From Colletes latitarsis (lineage: Eukaryota; Arthropoda; Insecta; Hymenoptera; Colletidae): DNA of 64,000 nucleotides. Location: contig NC_135147.1 of NCBI RefSeq assembly GCF_051014445.1, positions 27,308,479 through 27,372,478 of the forward strand, read 5' to 3'. The position numbers and the translations under genes are program-made. Each line of letters opens with the position of its first letter. The stretch's first letter is position 1. Below the pieces are notes generated by a model that saw only the letters and a list, made by a program, of their open reading frames with translations, had not been told where the DNA came from and did no database searches. This document shows, piece by piece, positions 52,701 to 63,759 of this stretch.

Positions 52701-55700
52701 TGGATTCATAATTTTTGTTCAAGGTTGAATAATTAGCGATTAAGAGGTTCGAAAGCGATAGATTTTGTGGAGTCGCCTCCCATGCTCGCCACCAAAGGGG
52801 TCGCGCTCCCACAAACGCTCGACCATCCCCTCGGTTGCTATAATTCAATCCTCGATCGTCTTCCCAACATCCTAGTCGTCTAAGCCAGTGCTAGAAAGCC
52901 TCACTGTCGAGTCCACTAGCAGGACTTTTTCTGTCCTCCTACGATTCTCACGAGTTCCTACTCGCAGCAAAATAGCGCCACAATTTTGAGAAAATTGAAC
53001 GAAATGAAAACGATGACGAAACAAATTAGAGAGACACAGCTGCGAGGAGGTGTAGTGTCTCGACCGTCGAGGTTATTTTCGATAAGTTTGTCGTCATTAT
53101 GAATATCTAGGTGAAAATGCAAACTATACATATAACCATTGCGTGTAAACGAAGGCAGACGACGCGACAGGGATGGATTGCTGAGGTGGGTGATGAGGAG
53201 AAGAGTGAGAGGGAGGGAAAGAGAGAAGACACTAACAGCGAGAAAGGGAAGGGAGAAGATGCATTCACGTAACACAGATTCTCGAACACTGGCAGCTGAA
53301 GGAACAACACGTGCTGCCAGTGTCCATCCGATCTCGCAACACATATCTTACGTGGCTACTCGCGAGCTCAATTAATCTCGATACCCTTGATAATCGCACG
53401 CAACAAAATAACTATTGTAACCTTGTAAGTTCCAGTTGTCGATACAGAGTCGAGTAATTTACGCAGCTATTAATTTCGTAACTGTACTTACATATATTTA
53501 CAAACGGGACAAAAGATCCTTTTTTAAGAATATAGAGTTTTGGAAGAAAATATTAATATTGATAATATCTGGTGAGCGTCGCGAAAATACGCGTTGTCGT
53601 GATTTTTCGATTATTACGCAAAGTCCACGGTAAACGTAATTGGCAACGAACGAGATTTATTTTTAACGTTTTCCCTGTCCGAATCGCGATCTCGTAATCG
53701 CCGTTAACCTTCCTCCGTGTTTATATCTCCGGGTCGTAAGATCCACGGAAATCAGTGTCCGGTGGTTCGAAAAGTTTAGCAGTCGAAAGTGATCGTTTGG
53801 AATTATTTATCGTTTAATTGTTCCGCGGGTAATTCGGATTCGTAGCTTGAGCGAATAAGATTCGCAGTGTTTTTCGGGTAAAGTTTGTTGCTGGGCCGGG
53901 TCGATACAATAGTAACATGACCGACGTCATGAGACCTGCGTCGCCGATCGCACCGGTTCGTTTGGCGACTATTCAAAAACACGCACGCTGGGAGCAATAC
54001 ATCAGTAAGTAACTGTAGAGTGCGTGTTAATACTTGTCGATTACACGATTACGATACTAATTATGTATGACTGTTTGGGAAGATGTAGATCGATGAACTC
54101 TGATTCTGTATGTACCGATCGAATTAACGATATCACGAATCCTCAGTCTACCAGAATGACAAAACTGTTTTTATTTTAATATCATTTAACAGTTGTAAGA
54201 ATACTAACGATAATTGTGCCAACCGAGGTTAATTACGTCGAAAACGTGTGTTACGAGTAACGCCGCGCAATATTAATGTCCGAATTGACCGCGTATGATT
54301 CATAAGTAAAAAATAGGCTTGAGGAAACTCGTCAGGATTCCTGCTAGCATCGCGTCTCATTCAAGCTTCTCACGGAACCTATCTACCGTGTTATAGGAGG
54401 GTTACCAGTAATACAATCGAAAAGTACGAGCGTTCTTTAAGAAAATTATTTCTCGTGGATGAATCAATTATGGTGTTGCGGCTAATGGTCTTTCTCTATC
54501 CTTAATTTTCCTTAATCGTATAAAAAATGAATCGTATTATTAAAATTAGTGGAAATAATCAATGTTCGATATATTTTTTAAACGATGTATGCGAAAAAGA
54601 GGATAGATTTTAGGATGCAGAAAAATTGTAGACTCGTATACAGGATGTTCGACCAACCCTGGGAAAAATTATAATGGGGGATTCTAGAGGGCAAAATAAG
54701 ACGAAAATCAAGAATACCAATTTGTTGATGGAGGCTTCGTTAAAAAGTTATTAACGTTTACAGTTTCAACAGTATTGAATTTTTTTCTCGAAAATGCGCA
54801 GGATTTCGAGGGTATGTCTGTTCACCAAAAATAATTATAATTGACTCCTGCAATTGAAAATAATTTTTTTAGAACGATTTGAAATTTTTTAATTTTGTCG
54901 AAAAATTTCACTTCCTGAATTTTTTTCTCAAAAGTGGGTAGGATTTCGAGGGTATGCCTAATGACCAAAAATGATCGTAATTGACCCCCGCAACCGAAAA
55001 TAATTTTTCCAGAACGATTTGAAATTGTTGAATTCAATTGTTAAAAACTTTTTAACGAAGCCTCTGTATAGTAGGTACTGTTGAACACCCTGTATAGTAG
55101 GTACTGTTGATCCTAGCTTCTCGTTTCGGATTTCATAAATTAATCGATTCTACGAAAAGCAAGCAAGCAAGCCAGCCATCTGTTGCTCGATTTGAGGTTA
55201 CCGTGCTGCACACAGGTTTCGATACTATGCGTTTCTTCGTATCGAAGCCTAACTGCATATGTAGGTAGATGACGGTACGTTGCTTTGCCGTCACCCGCCG
55301 TTTCTACTCCCTCCATTTTCTGTTCCTTCTCCTTCTCCAGGCCCAAGTTGCCTTCTCCAGGCTTCTATCCTCCGGCCACGAAGCCGGCTAGCCGGCCGGT
55401 CACTTCGCCGAGGACTTTATTGACAGTCAGTGTCGTTTTGCCGATCGCAGCTGACGTGCGCGAATCTTTTCGGTATTCTAGTCGACACGTGACAACCTTA
55501 TCCAGTCTATTCGGGGAGTTTTCATCGGTACATAAACGTATTAAAGAAACCATGATGGTTTGGTCGTTCAACGCTGACCTCCATCGAATGTTTGGTTGCG
55601 TGAATCGCTAAAGTTTTGTAGGTTACGCGAGTGTTCCTATCGTCGATTCAGTGTCGTCGTCCTCGCTATTCGGTTCATTTTTGCGTATCACAAGTTATTC

Positions 55701-58700
55701 TCAATCGGTTATCGTACAGTGGCATCTCTACGTTTCGTTTTCGTAAATTCGTGTCAGAGTTGTACGTTCTCGGAATACCTAGTGGGTGTGTCGTGTGGTT
55801 TGCCTCGCGATGGAAGCGGAATACGAATCTCGGATGGAAATCGAGAATTTGTACCAAGTGTACAACACTGAGAAAACAGAAAGGAATCTTCTGAGCCTCG
55901 GTAAATGTTGATTTGATCGTTGGCTTTCTAGGAAATCTTGAAAGTCTCGTCAGGGCTACCTTCTATGTTTATCTCGAAGCTTTGCTTGCTAAATAATGCT
56001 TGCGTCATCGTTTTTTCCCCCCCGTTGCGCTGTCGCAAGGTATCCGGAAATGTTTACGAATGCATGCAAGAGCATATTCTGTTTGAAAATTAAAAAAGAA
56101 ACGTATTTATTCGCTATTTAGAAATACAGGGCGTTCGGTCAACCATGGGAAAAATTTTAATGAGGGATTCTAGAGGGCAAAATAAGACGAAAATCAAGAA
56201 TAACAATTTCTTCACTGAGACCTCGTTTAAAAGTTATTAACAATTAAATTTTTTAATTTCAAATCGTTTTAAAAAAATTATTTTCGGTTGTGGGGGTCAA
56301 TTACAATCATTTTCTGTCATTACACGTACCCCCGAAATCCTGCGCATATTCGAGAAAAAAAATCGAGAAGGTGTGAAATTTTTCAGAGGAAAAAAAATTT
56401 TCCAAATGGTTTTAAAAAAATTATTTTCAGTTGCGGGGGTCAATTACAATCATTTTTGGTCATTACACATACCCTCGAATTCCTACGCACTTTCGAGAAA
56501 AAAATTCTTTACCGAAAATCTAATTTGGCGCCAAAATTGTTCGACGAAAAAAAAATTCAAATCGTTGTGAAAAAATTATTTTCAGTTGCGGGGGTTAATT
56601 ACAATCATTTTTGGTCATTACACATACCCTCGAAATCCTACCCACTTTCGAGAAAAAAATTCTTTACCGAAAATCTAATTTGGCGCCTAAATTTTTCGCC
56701 GAAAAAACAACATTTCAAATTGTTGTGAAAAAATTATTTTCAGTTGCGGGGGTCAATTGCAATCATTTTTGGTGAATAGACATAACCCCGAAATCCTGCG
56801 CATTTTCGAGAAAAAAATTCAATACTGTTGAAACTGTAAACGTTAATAACCTTTTAACCAAGCCTCAATCAACAAATTGGTATTCTTGATTTTCGTCTTA
56901 TTTTGGCTTCTAGAGTCCTCTATTAAAATTGTTCCCTGTATATCGCGATGTGAGAATCGATAAATTTAGAAATAATTGCGAAATTGCGGGACACCTGTTA
57001 CGAGAACACGACGTTATCGTATAAATGAATCGTACGCGCTTTCATTTCTCGTTCTCGCACAGATTGCCAACCGCATACTTATCGCGAACTGCATAATATA
57101 CGATTTGACTAAAATTTGTACTACTCTCGCGATTAATAACATGATACGATAGTTTCGATGGAGTCCGATTATGATCGAAAATATTTGCCAGTGTTGTTTG
57201 CAGCGATGAATTTATTGATTTCAGATGCCCTGCTGGCAGACCTGCAAAATACAGTGTCCTCGGAGGGAAATCATGTTGGCAGTAACGCGACTCCTGGTTA
57301 TGGATCATTAAATGGCGCACGAACGACTCCATACAGGTCGTACGATAATCGAACTTCGCCTCTGCCGCCTCAATCGGTACGTAGATTTTGTTTTTCATGT
57401 TTGCCAACACCATTTACACAAATACTTTCGTCAACAAAAAAATATACACTTGTACGTTCGATGGAAAACTTGGGCTATTAATCAAGATTGGTTGTATAAA
57501 CGATGGAATTAAATAAGCCAGATATAATAGTGTCGAGTAACACTTTATCGACAGAAGTTTCATTTTTCATTTATATTTTAAGACGAATGCAAGGCGATGC
57601 AGTGATATTTTTGTCATTGGAAAGGGTAGTTCTTATTCTAAATTTAAACTCGTCGAGGGAAGCGTCGGTAAAAACGATTCGCGTTCGAATATCACGACGA
57701 TACATTTCTTTTCGTCGAATCGATCGCGGGAATTGCCGTATATCCGACGTCGCGTCTTTTATCGACGGATATTCGGGAGTTTTGCTTATCGAAAGTGTAA
57801 CGTCTCAGGATAGATGGCGAGAATGACACGTAGTTCGCGTGCGCTCTGCTATATTCACGGGACCGTTTTAAATCCCGCGTTGACCTTGGTGCGATTTTCC
57901 ATAATGTCTCGAAATAGTGCGATTGGTCGCGAAACGCGCGCTGAGAATACATCCGCGGAAATCAGATGCATCGCGCGTAAACACACGTTGACGATTCCCT
58001 CGATTTGGTAAAACAACGTGTTCCATATTAATTGAACGTTATTTTTCTATTAGCGTTTGCCCTTATTTCGTTTCGATCCTGTAAAAATAGTCGCGAATTG
58101 TTTCTACTCCTACACGTTCGAAAATACAATCCATCCTATTCTTCCGATTTCACAGGAAATTAAGACGCGCTCGAACCGTGCAAAATAGATATATGTTTAT
58201 TCCAGACTAAGCACAGATGACGCAAAGGATAAACTAAAATTAGAATCGATACTTTTTGTCGCTGAGAGCAGAGAAACTCGGGGCTCGTAAAAGAAATCGG
58301 ATATTCTGGAGAGGTAGGCTCAGGTTACGCGTGTCCAATTCGTGTTCCTCGCAATCGCAGATACTAGGGATTTTCGTGTTTCGTGAAACATTCCATGCAA
58401 AGTTGTCCTTGACCAGCTTTTCCAGGATGAAAACGAAAGATACCTCTAAATTAATTTAACAATCATAGGAAAAGTGAAAAAGTCGATCGAGGAAAATATT
58501 TGATACGTTGGGCGAAAAAAGTGTTAAATTGTGTCCCGGGTAACGGATTGAAATAGCAAAGTGCAGCAATACTTGCGATCGGTAGTGTACGTAAACTAAA
58601 TTTTGGCTCGTTTAAAAGGATCCGAGCGTTAAAAATACCTGGTAAAGTTAATTTTTAAACGAGAGAAAAATTGACTTTCGTTTTCGATGGAAATTGTAAA

Positions 58701-61700
58701 CACGGGAGATACGTAGAAACGTTTTGCGGAAAAGCGATTTCTCGCGGCGGATTTAAACTATAATCGATCGTTTCCCGTGGAACACATGTTACGTTCCCCG
58801 CCATGCTATCGATTCTTCCACCTAGAAGCAACCGACGTTTATCAATTATTCAGGTTTTCGATGATCGACTATGGCCATACAAATTTTCCTATTCGCGTGA
58901 AACGCGGACTCTCGCGAGCCAACTGCACAGTTGGAAACTGCCAAAACCGATACATTACTAGAAAATACAACTTCATCCGAAACTTAATTGCCCCGTTCTC
59001 ACTGCGTCCAATGTCTCGTTCGATCGTTTTAAACGGTCCTTGGTTGCGTAATATGTCTGCTTCGCCGATGATTATGAAAGTGGCTCAAGTCAAGGAACCA
59101 ACAAAAAAAATTCGAGGCGTGGTATACAGAGTGTTCTCTGGTCTGGGAAAAATTTTAAAAAGAGATTCTAGGGACCAAAATAAGACGAAAATCAAGAATA
59201 CCAATTTCTTGACTGAGGCTTCGTTAAAAGGCTATTAAAAAATTAAATTAAAAAATTTCAAATCATTCTGAAAAAATTATTTTCGGTTGTAGGAATCAAT
59301 TACAGTCATTTTTGGTCATTAGACATAACCTTGAATTCTTATCCACTTTAGAGAAAAAAATTCGAGAAGGTCGTGCTATTTTTTGACGAAATAAAAAAAT
59401 TTCAAATCCTTCTGGAAAAATTATTTTCGGTTGCAGGGGTCAATTACAATCATTTTTTATGAATAGACATACCCTCGAAATCCTACCCAGTTTCTAGAAA
59501 AAAATTCGAGAAGTGAAATTTTTCGACAAAATAAAAAAATTTCAAATCGTTCTAAAAAAATTATTTTCTGTTGCGGGGGTCAATGACGATCATTTTTGGT
59601 CATTAGACATACCTCCGAAATCCTACCCAGTTTCTAGAAAAAAATTCAGTATCGAAACTTTAAACGTTAATAACCTTTTAAGCAAGCCTCTAGAATCTTC
59701 CATTACAATTTTTCCCAGGGGTGGCCGAACACCTTGTATATAAAAGAAGCGAAAGGCCAGAGTTTTCGTGAAATATTTCGCGGTTTCCGCGAGAAATCAT
59801 TGCAATAATGGACGTCGTCTAGGACCGCGACGAGGTTCGTAATTTATGCGTGTCGTCTGTCGTCCGGCAGGATAATTGCTTTCACGGTTTGACGAACGTT
59901 CTTGGCGTAAATCATAACATGCGACGTTTGTGTCGCGTTACTGTTCTTGGAACGATTCACGGTATCGTGGAACGTTTCTTCACCAAACGTTAAGAATGTC
60001 ACGCCGAGAGTTGGACATACATATATTTTTTTGTTTTGTCCGTTACTGCGAGCGTTAGTGAAACTCGAGTCCATCAGATATTTCCCTCGACTCGAATTTA
60101 GCACGAAGCGAAAACGATTACGTGCTAGTGCGAACGGTTGTTACGATACGTTTCCGTGGACGTCGTATTAACTTTGCACAATGCATCGATTTTCTCGTAC
60201 CATACGCGCTCGTTCGCTCGTGGAAAGTTGCTCTATTCTGTGACTTTTCGTATAATATCCACCCTTACGATACACTTTCGTATTTACAGCCAGTCTCGTG
60301 CATAAGTAAGCTCTATAAAAGACCCAAGACTTGGACGTTTAAATCGCGGACGAAAGGCTGTAGAATTTTTCTAGTGTAATTTTCGAACCATATTTGCCCT
60401 CTTTAGGTATCAATTTTAAAAGAAGGTTGAAACACTTTATTGGGTCGAATCGAAATAATACGCCTTTACACTACCTTTTATATATCGTGTAATTTTGTGA
60501 GGTGTAACAAGCGTGTTATTATTCGTCCGTCGATCAATTCGTTGAACGAAACAAGCACAAAGTGCGATTTTTGACTTCAGAAAGCTTTGAAAGCGTTTCG
60601 CCTCTCCGGCGAACCCATGGTTTATCGCGTTTCGCGGTTACAGGAGCTACGTGTTTATTTTTCGATCCAGCAACCTTGAAGCACCGAGCTTGCGTAGCTT
60701 CGAGATTCCAGATTCGAGGAACGAGATCGTGCAAGAGATTTTAAACAGGATGTTTGCAGGATTCGATGTATCGCGACATATTCTCCGGAGATATGTTTCG
60801 GCTTTGGATATTTTTGGACCAACGGAACTCCCCGAGCAACCTAGTTTCGCTTAAAGAATGTGTCGTTGTAACGCGTTTATCGCGAGATCGTTGTATTTCC
60901 AATCTCTGTCGATTGCTGCTCAAAACCGAGTACAGTCTTCTATTATGTATATCGCGCGGAAGAACCCCATCGAAATTATCGAGATTCGAGGCGATTCTAG
61001 GTGATTCGAGGCAAGGATTTTGCAACGAAACTCGAAAATCTCGCGATGTCTGTCTGGCGGATAGGTTTCTATTAAAAGTGTATGACGCTCTGTCCTTCGC
61101 GCACGTCCACCTGATCGATAATGTATTTACAAAAGCCGTGTGGCATTTAGTGACATCATGTTTTGAAATAATATGCTTTCGCGGTAACTTGGCAGGGCGT
61201 TCAAAGCGTTTTTTCTCGAATGGAGGAAGCCAACGGCGCTCGCTCGAGGAGCCCACCGGCCGGCGACCGCCGCCATTCTTTTCTTTTCCTCTCTTCGTGC
61301 GCGATTCGAACAGACTTGGATGAATCTAAATTTACGCGTCACGCTCGGCAACGGATCATTTGTCTGTCCTTCGAACATGTATTATCATTAATTCGAAACG
61401 AGCCCTGTCGAACGTGTATATTAACGATACAATAGGCGGATGGAGGAATCGTTCGAACGGCCTCGGTGAAAAATGTATTTGTTACCTACAAGTTGGGTAA
61501 GCATTTGTTACTATTAGACAAATGGACTAGCATTCTTCTCAGGCACTGGATAGATGTCCAGTCATCGTCTGCTGAGAAGCAGTAATTGTTTGCATCGTTA
61601 CATGTGAAACAGAACAGTTCTGTGCAGCCATATTTACTTTTATATAGATTTCCATTTTGTTCGTTTATCGTGTCTAAGTTTATTATTTCGTATCGCGAAT

Positions 61701-63759
61701 CAACAGTTACTATTCTGTTACTTTACTGTGCTGGTTCATTTTAACAGTTATCGACGGTAAGATTCTTTTAATCCGTTGATAATTGTCGGCACGATAACGT
61801 TGGACGTTGTGGTAAAACGGTCACTGTCGACGGACTGTTGCAGCCGACTTACCAGAATCGCGAAGCTATCGAGGAGACCATTGCTAAAAGCAGCAGCAGC
61901 GGCGGCGGTGGGAAAATGCCTTCGTTGAACAACAACCTATCGGAATTGGACACCTTATTGCAAGATCTGAGCAACGCGCGCTACAATGCGGATTATCAGG
62001 AAAGGGGTTAGCATTCTAAACTCTAGTAGCCAGATTTTCTTAGCACGCGTGTGCTGTCGTTCAGAGTCTTCGGGGTTCATAGAAAAAGAATCGCCCCAAA
62101 TGGAATATAAACGTTACCCCTTGCAATATAATATAAATAGTATACAGGGTGTCCCGTAAATGGTGTAAGAACCGGAAATGTGGGGTAGCTGAGATGATTC
62201 TGAACAATTTCCTTTGCAAAAATGTCGGATGGGGCTTCGTTTTTGAATTATTAACGATTGCACCATTCGTCGAGAATTCTTTACTTATACAGGGTGTTCG
62301 GACAACCATGGGAAAAATTTTAATGGAAGATTCTTGAGGGCAAAATAAGACGAAAATCAAGAATACTAATTTGTTGGTGGAGGCTTCGTTAAAAAGTTAT
62401 TAACAATTAAATTCAACAATTTCAAATCGTTCTGCAAAAATTATTTTCGGTTGCGGGGGTCAATTGCAATCATTTTTGGTCATTACACATACCCCCGAAA
62501 TCCTACCCACTTTTGAGAAAAAAATTCGAGAAGATTGAAATTTTTCGACGGAAAAAAAAAATTTCAAATCGTTCTGAAAAAAATATTGTTAGCTGTGGGT
62601 GTCAATTACAATCATTTTTGGTCATTACACATACCCTCGAAATCCTATCCGCTTTCGAGAAAAAAATTCGAGAAGATTAAAATTTTTCGACGGAAAAAAA
62701 AAATTTCAAATCGTTCTGAAAAAAATATTGTTAGCTGTGGGGGTCAATTACAATCATTTTTGGTGAATAGACATACCCCAGAAATCCTACCCACTTTCGA
62801 GAAAAAAATTCGAGAAGATTAAAATTTTGCGACGGAAAAAAAAAATTTCAAATCGTTCTGAAAAAAATATTGTTAGCTGTGGGGGTCAATTACAATCATT
62901 TTTGGTCATTACACATACTCCCAAAATCCTACCCACTTTTGAGAAAAAAATTCGAGAAGATTGAAATTTTTCGACGGAAAAAAAAATTTCAAATCGTTCT
63001 GAAAAAAATATTGTTAGCTGTGGGGATCAATTACAATCATTTTTTATCATTACACATACCCCCGAAATCTTGCGCATTTTCGAGAAAAAAATTCAGTACG
63101 GACGGAACTTTAAACGTTAATAACTTTTTAACGAAGCCTCCATCAACAAATTGGTATTCTTGATTTTCGTCTTATTTCGGCCTCTAGAATCCCCCATTAA
63201 AATTTTTCCCACGGGTGACCGAACGCCCTGTATATGAGAACCTCTAATAATAACGCGCGCATGCTAGGAATTTGATATCTAATTTGACGATGAAATAATC
63301 GATCATCTTAGAGAATCGCGTGTCCTCGGGAGGAATGAATGGAGACTCGAATCCGATGCTTCGTTCTCCGAGTAGCATGTCAACCTCGAGGCCCACCGTC
63401 GACTCGTTGCTCGAAGAGTTGAGTACTGCGGTGCCAAACGGGTGAGCTTTTTCTCTATCGGAGGAATTATAGTTTCGGATTCCTAGCGGATATCGCTTAT
63501 GAAAATTCGTGGTAGCCCTTGACCGAATCGAACGTAACCGTGAATTTCTTGATATAGAGATTACCCTCTCGATGGAAGAGTTAAGGTTACGATTCAGGAA
63601 ACGTCTACGGAGATCCAACCGGTATACGATGGCTATCCTACGAGACAGCACGGATCGTTGAATCGCAGCGATACGCAGAAAGGCTACACCAACGGTCACA
63701 CGGCGAGCAACGCTACCAAGGAGCTTGACGACCTGATGGCTTCTTTGTCCGAGTTTAAG
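46764..63759 (+). CDS. Paxillin (5' part; gene continues past the window edge)
   Basis: The canonical form is exon 46764-46776 (MDDL, splitting the next codon G/AT), then 57225-57376, 61844-62006, 63312-63441 and 63579-63759, all in phase. Paxillin is the focal-adhesion scaffold that binds FAK, vinculin and GIT proteins through leucine-rich LD motifs and binds membranes and partners through LIM domains. Present are LD1 (LDALLADL, across the first junction), LD2 (LDTLLQDL), LD3 (VDSLLEEL) and LD4 (LDDLMASLSDF). The sequence TTPYRSYDN lies where vertebrate paxillin has its first FAK/Src tyrosine site. The four LIM domains are not in the window. The acceptor before 63579 (GATGGAAG) was chosen to keep the frame. 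Alternative first exons are listed separately. Introns 10 kb and 4.5 kb long flank the LD1 exon. Confidence 0.93.
48392..48485 (+). CDS. Paxillin alternative first exon B candidate
   Basis: The ATG at 48392 opens 31 codons (MAMDRTMYGKVDPGAIYQPY...) ending GGA T before the donor GTGAGT. The phase-1 end matches the LD1 exon and would change the Asp before LD1 to Tyr. The 200 bp upstream are CpG-rich and promoter-like. It could instead belong to another, unseen transcript. Confidence 0.55.
49389..49620. mobile_element. Inverted-repeat element with CAGACGAGG ends
   Basis: The left arm CAGACGAGGTATACGAGC and the reverse-complemented right arm agree at 25 of 28 bases by eye. The interior is about 175 bp and non-coding. 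A second partial copy of the end (GACGAGGTTATACGAGTAG) lies just left at 49359-49383, after a T-rich run at 49330-49347. A related solo end is at 714. Confidence 0.65.
49735..51680. repeat. Composite repeat region in paxillin intron
   Basis: Several related segments recur. A block TCTCACCACG(A/T)GGAGGTTGCTGC is at 49736 and 50072. A block TGTACCAAG(T/C)AATTA..GTGAAGCTAAATT(G/A)TGGGA ending in CGACG microsatellite runs is at 50223-50300 and 50749-50832. A block with GATGGCCTGTAAGTAAGCTGAAA recurs 129 bp apart (50993, 51122). A degenerate unit of about 181 bp recurs at 51257 and 51438. Four 10-bp TGGTCACT-type units occupy 51571-51610. No transposase or reverse transcriptase frame is visible. 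It is probably the remains of an unidentified transposable element. Confidence 0.65.
50018..50219. other. Cluster of stem-loops
   Basis: Three separate inverted repeats follow each other. The first is CGGTGTCACCCACGA at 50018-50032 paired with its perfect complement at 50048-50062. The second is GGAGATAGATGGAA paired with TTCCATCGATCTCC (50110-50145, one mismatch). The third is AAACTAGAGAGATAGAAGGAA paired with its near complement (50173-50219). The first loop is 15 bp, the second and third about 6-8 bp. Confidence 0.6.
52358..52420. repeat. Fragment of the dispersed inverted-repeat element
   Basis: About 60 bp matching the core of the element family (TTTCAAATCGTTCTGGAATAATTATTTTC and GGGGGTCAATTAGAATC). 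There are no termini nearby. Confidence 0.55.
53917..54004 (+). CDS. Paxillin alternative first exon C candidate
   Basis: The ATG at 53917 opens 29 codons (MTDVMRPASPIAPVRLATIQ...) ending ATC A before a perfect donor GTAAGT. The phase-1 end joins the LD1 exon as Asn then ALLADL. The codon use is GC-rich and coding-like, and the 1 kb upstream is CpG-rich. This would give a paxillin with a basic, proline-containing N-terminus. Confidence 0.6.
54641..55092. mobile_element. Short inverted-repeat element, copy with rearranged right end
   Basis: The left end CAGGATGTTCGACCAACC follows TA, and the core has two units. The right arm is interrupted after GAAGCCTC, and the terminus is then followed by a local duplication: TGTATAGTAGGTACTGTTGA occurs at 55065-55084 and again at 55091-55110. 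Confidence 0.75.
55810..55900 (+). CDS. Paxillin alternative first exon D candidate
   Basis: The ATG at 55810 opens 30 codons (MEAEYESRMEIENLYQVYNT...) ending AGC CTC G before the donor GTAAAT. The join to the LD1 exon reads LLSLDALLADL and so keeps the conserved Leu-Asp before LD1, which favours its use. The N-terminus is acidic and predicted helical. An upstream CpG-rich stretch at 55.2-55.8 kb may be its promoter and 5' UTR. Confidence 0.65.
56127..56938. mobile_element. Short inverted-repeat element, expanded copy
   Basis: The left end is CAGGGCGTTCGGTCAACC after TA. The right end is shortened to TTCCCTG before TA, missing the GGTTGGCCGAACA block. The core holds four tandem units starting near 56298, 56441, 56595 and 56753, each with the GGGGGT(C/T)AATTACAATCATTTT type motif. 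The spacing is about 143-158 bp. It is non-coding. Confidence 0.8.
57158..57376 (+). CDS. Paxillin start E: LD1 exon extended upstream
   Basis: The frame of the LD1 exon stays open leftwards through its own acceptor (TGATTTCAG) to an ATG at 57158. It would give 22 extra residues, MESDYDRKYLPVLFAAMNLL..., before DALLADL. A transcript starting in this intron would thus need no upstream exon. It may also be chance, since 69 bp open is not unusual. Confidence 0.35.
57377..61843. other. Paxillin intron between LD1 and LD2 exons
   Basis: No further coding exon that fits the paxillin phase (0 on both sides) is seen. The stretch is GC-richer than average and full of overlapping, non-gene-like open frames, especially 60.5-61.4 kb. 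One repeat copy lies at 59127-59736. An ATG at 61220 opens a frame beginning MEEANGARSRSPP that could be another start, but it has no convincing donor. Confidence 0.5.
59127..59736. mobile_element. Short inverted-repeat element, three core units
   Basis: The left end CAGAGTGTTCTCTGGTCT is diverged; the right end GGTGGCCGAACACCTTG is well kept, before TA. Core units begin near 59297, 59441 and 59581, so the spacing is about 140-144 bp. It is non-coding. Confidence 0.8.
62145..62275. mobile_element. Fragment of a second CAGGGTGTCCCG element family
   Basis: It begins CAGGGTGTCCCGTAAATGG after TA and continues through TGATTCTGAACAATTTCC and GGGGCTTCGTTTTTGAATTA. The outer 9 bases and the GCTTCGTT..TTATTAAC block resemble the main family, but the sequence between is different. 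It abuts the next element. Confidence 0.6.
62290..63230. mobile_element. Short inverted-repeat element, largest copy with five core units
   Basis: Both ends are intact: CAGGGTGTTCGGACAACC after TA and GGGTGACCGAACGCCCTG before TA. The core is a tandem array. The CAATT(A/G)CAATCATTTTT motif recurs at 62461, 62603, 62745, 62887 and 63028, so the unit is 141-142 bp. Each unit also carries a GAGAAAAAAATTCGAGAAG stretch. The units within this copy are nearly identical, pointing to recent expansion. It is non-coding. Confidence 0.85.

Noticed and set aside
56288..56728. 146-codon frame with repeated segments
   Set aside because: It lies entirely inside the repeat element. The repeating peptide is the translated tandem core, and the same applies to frames at 62535-63163, 54822-55037 and 11940-12179.
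60741..61323. Long frames on both strands (171 and 189 codons)
   Set aside because: They overlap antisense over the same CpG-rich interval, have no splice sites matching paxillin phase 0 and resemble no protein.
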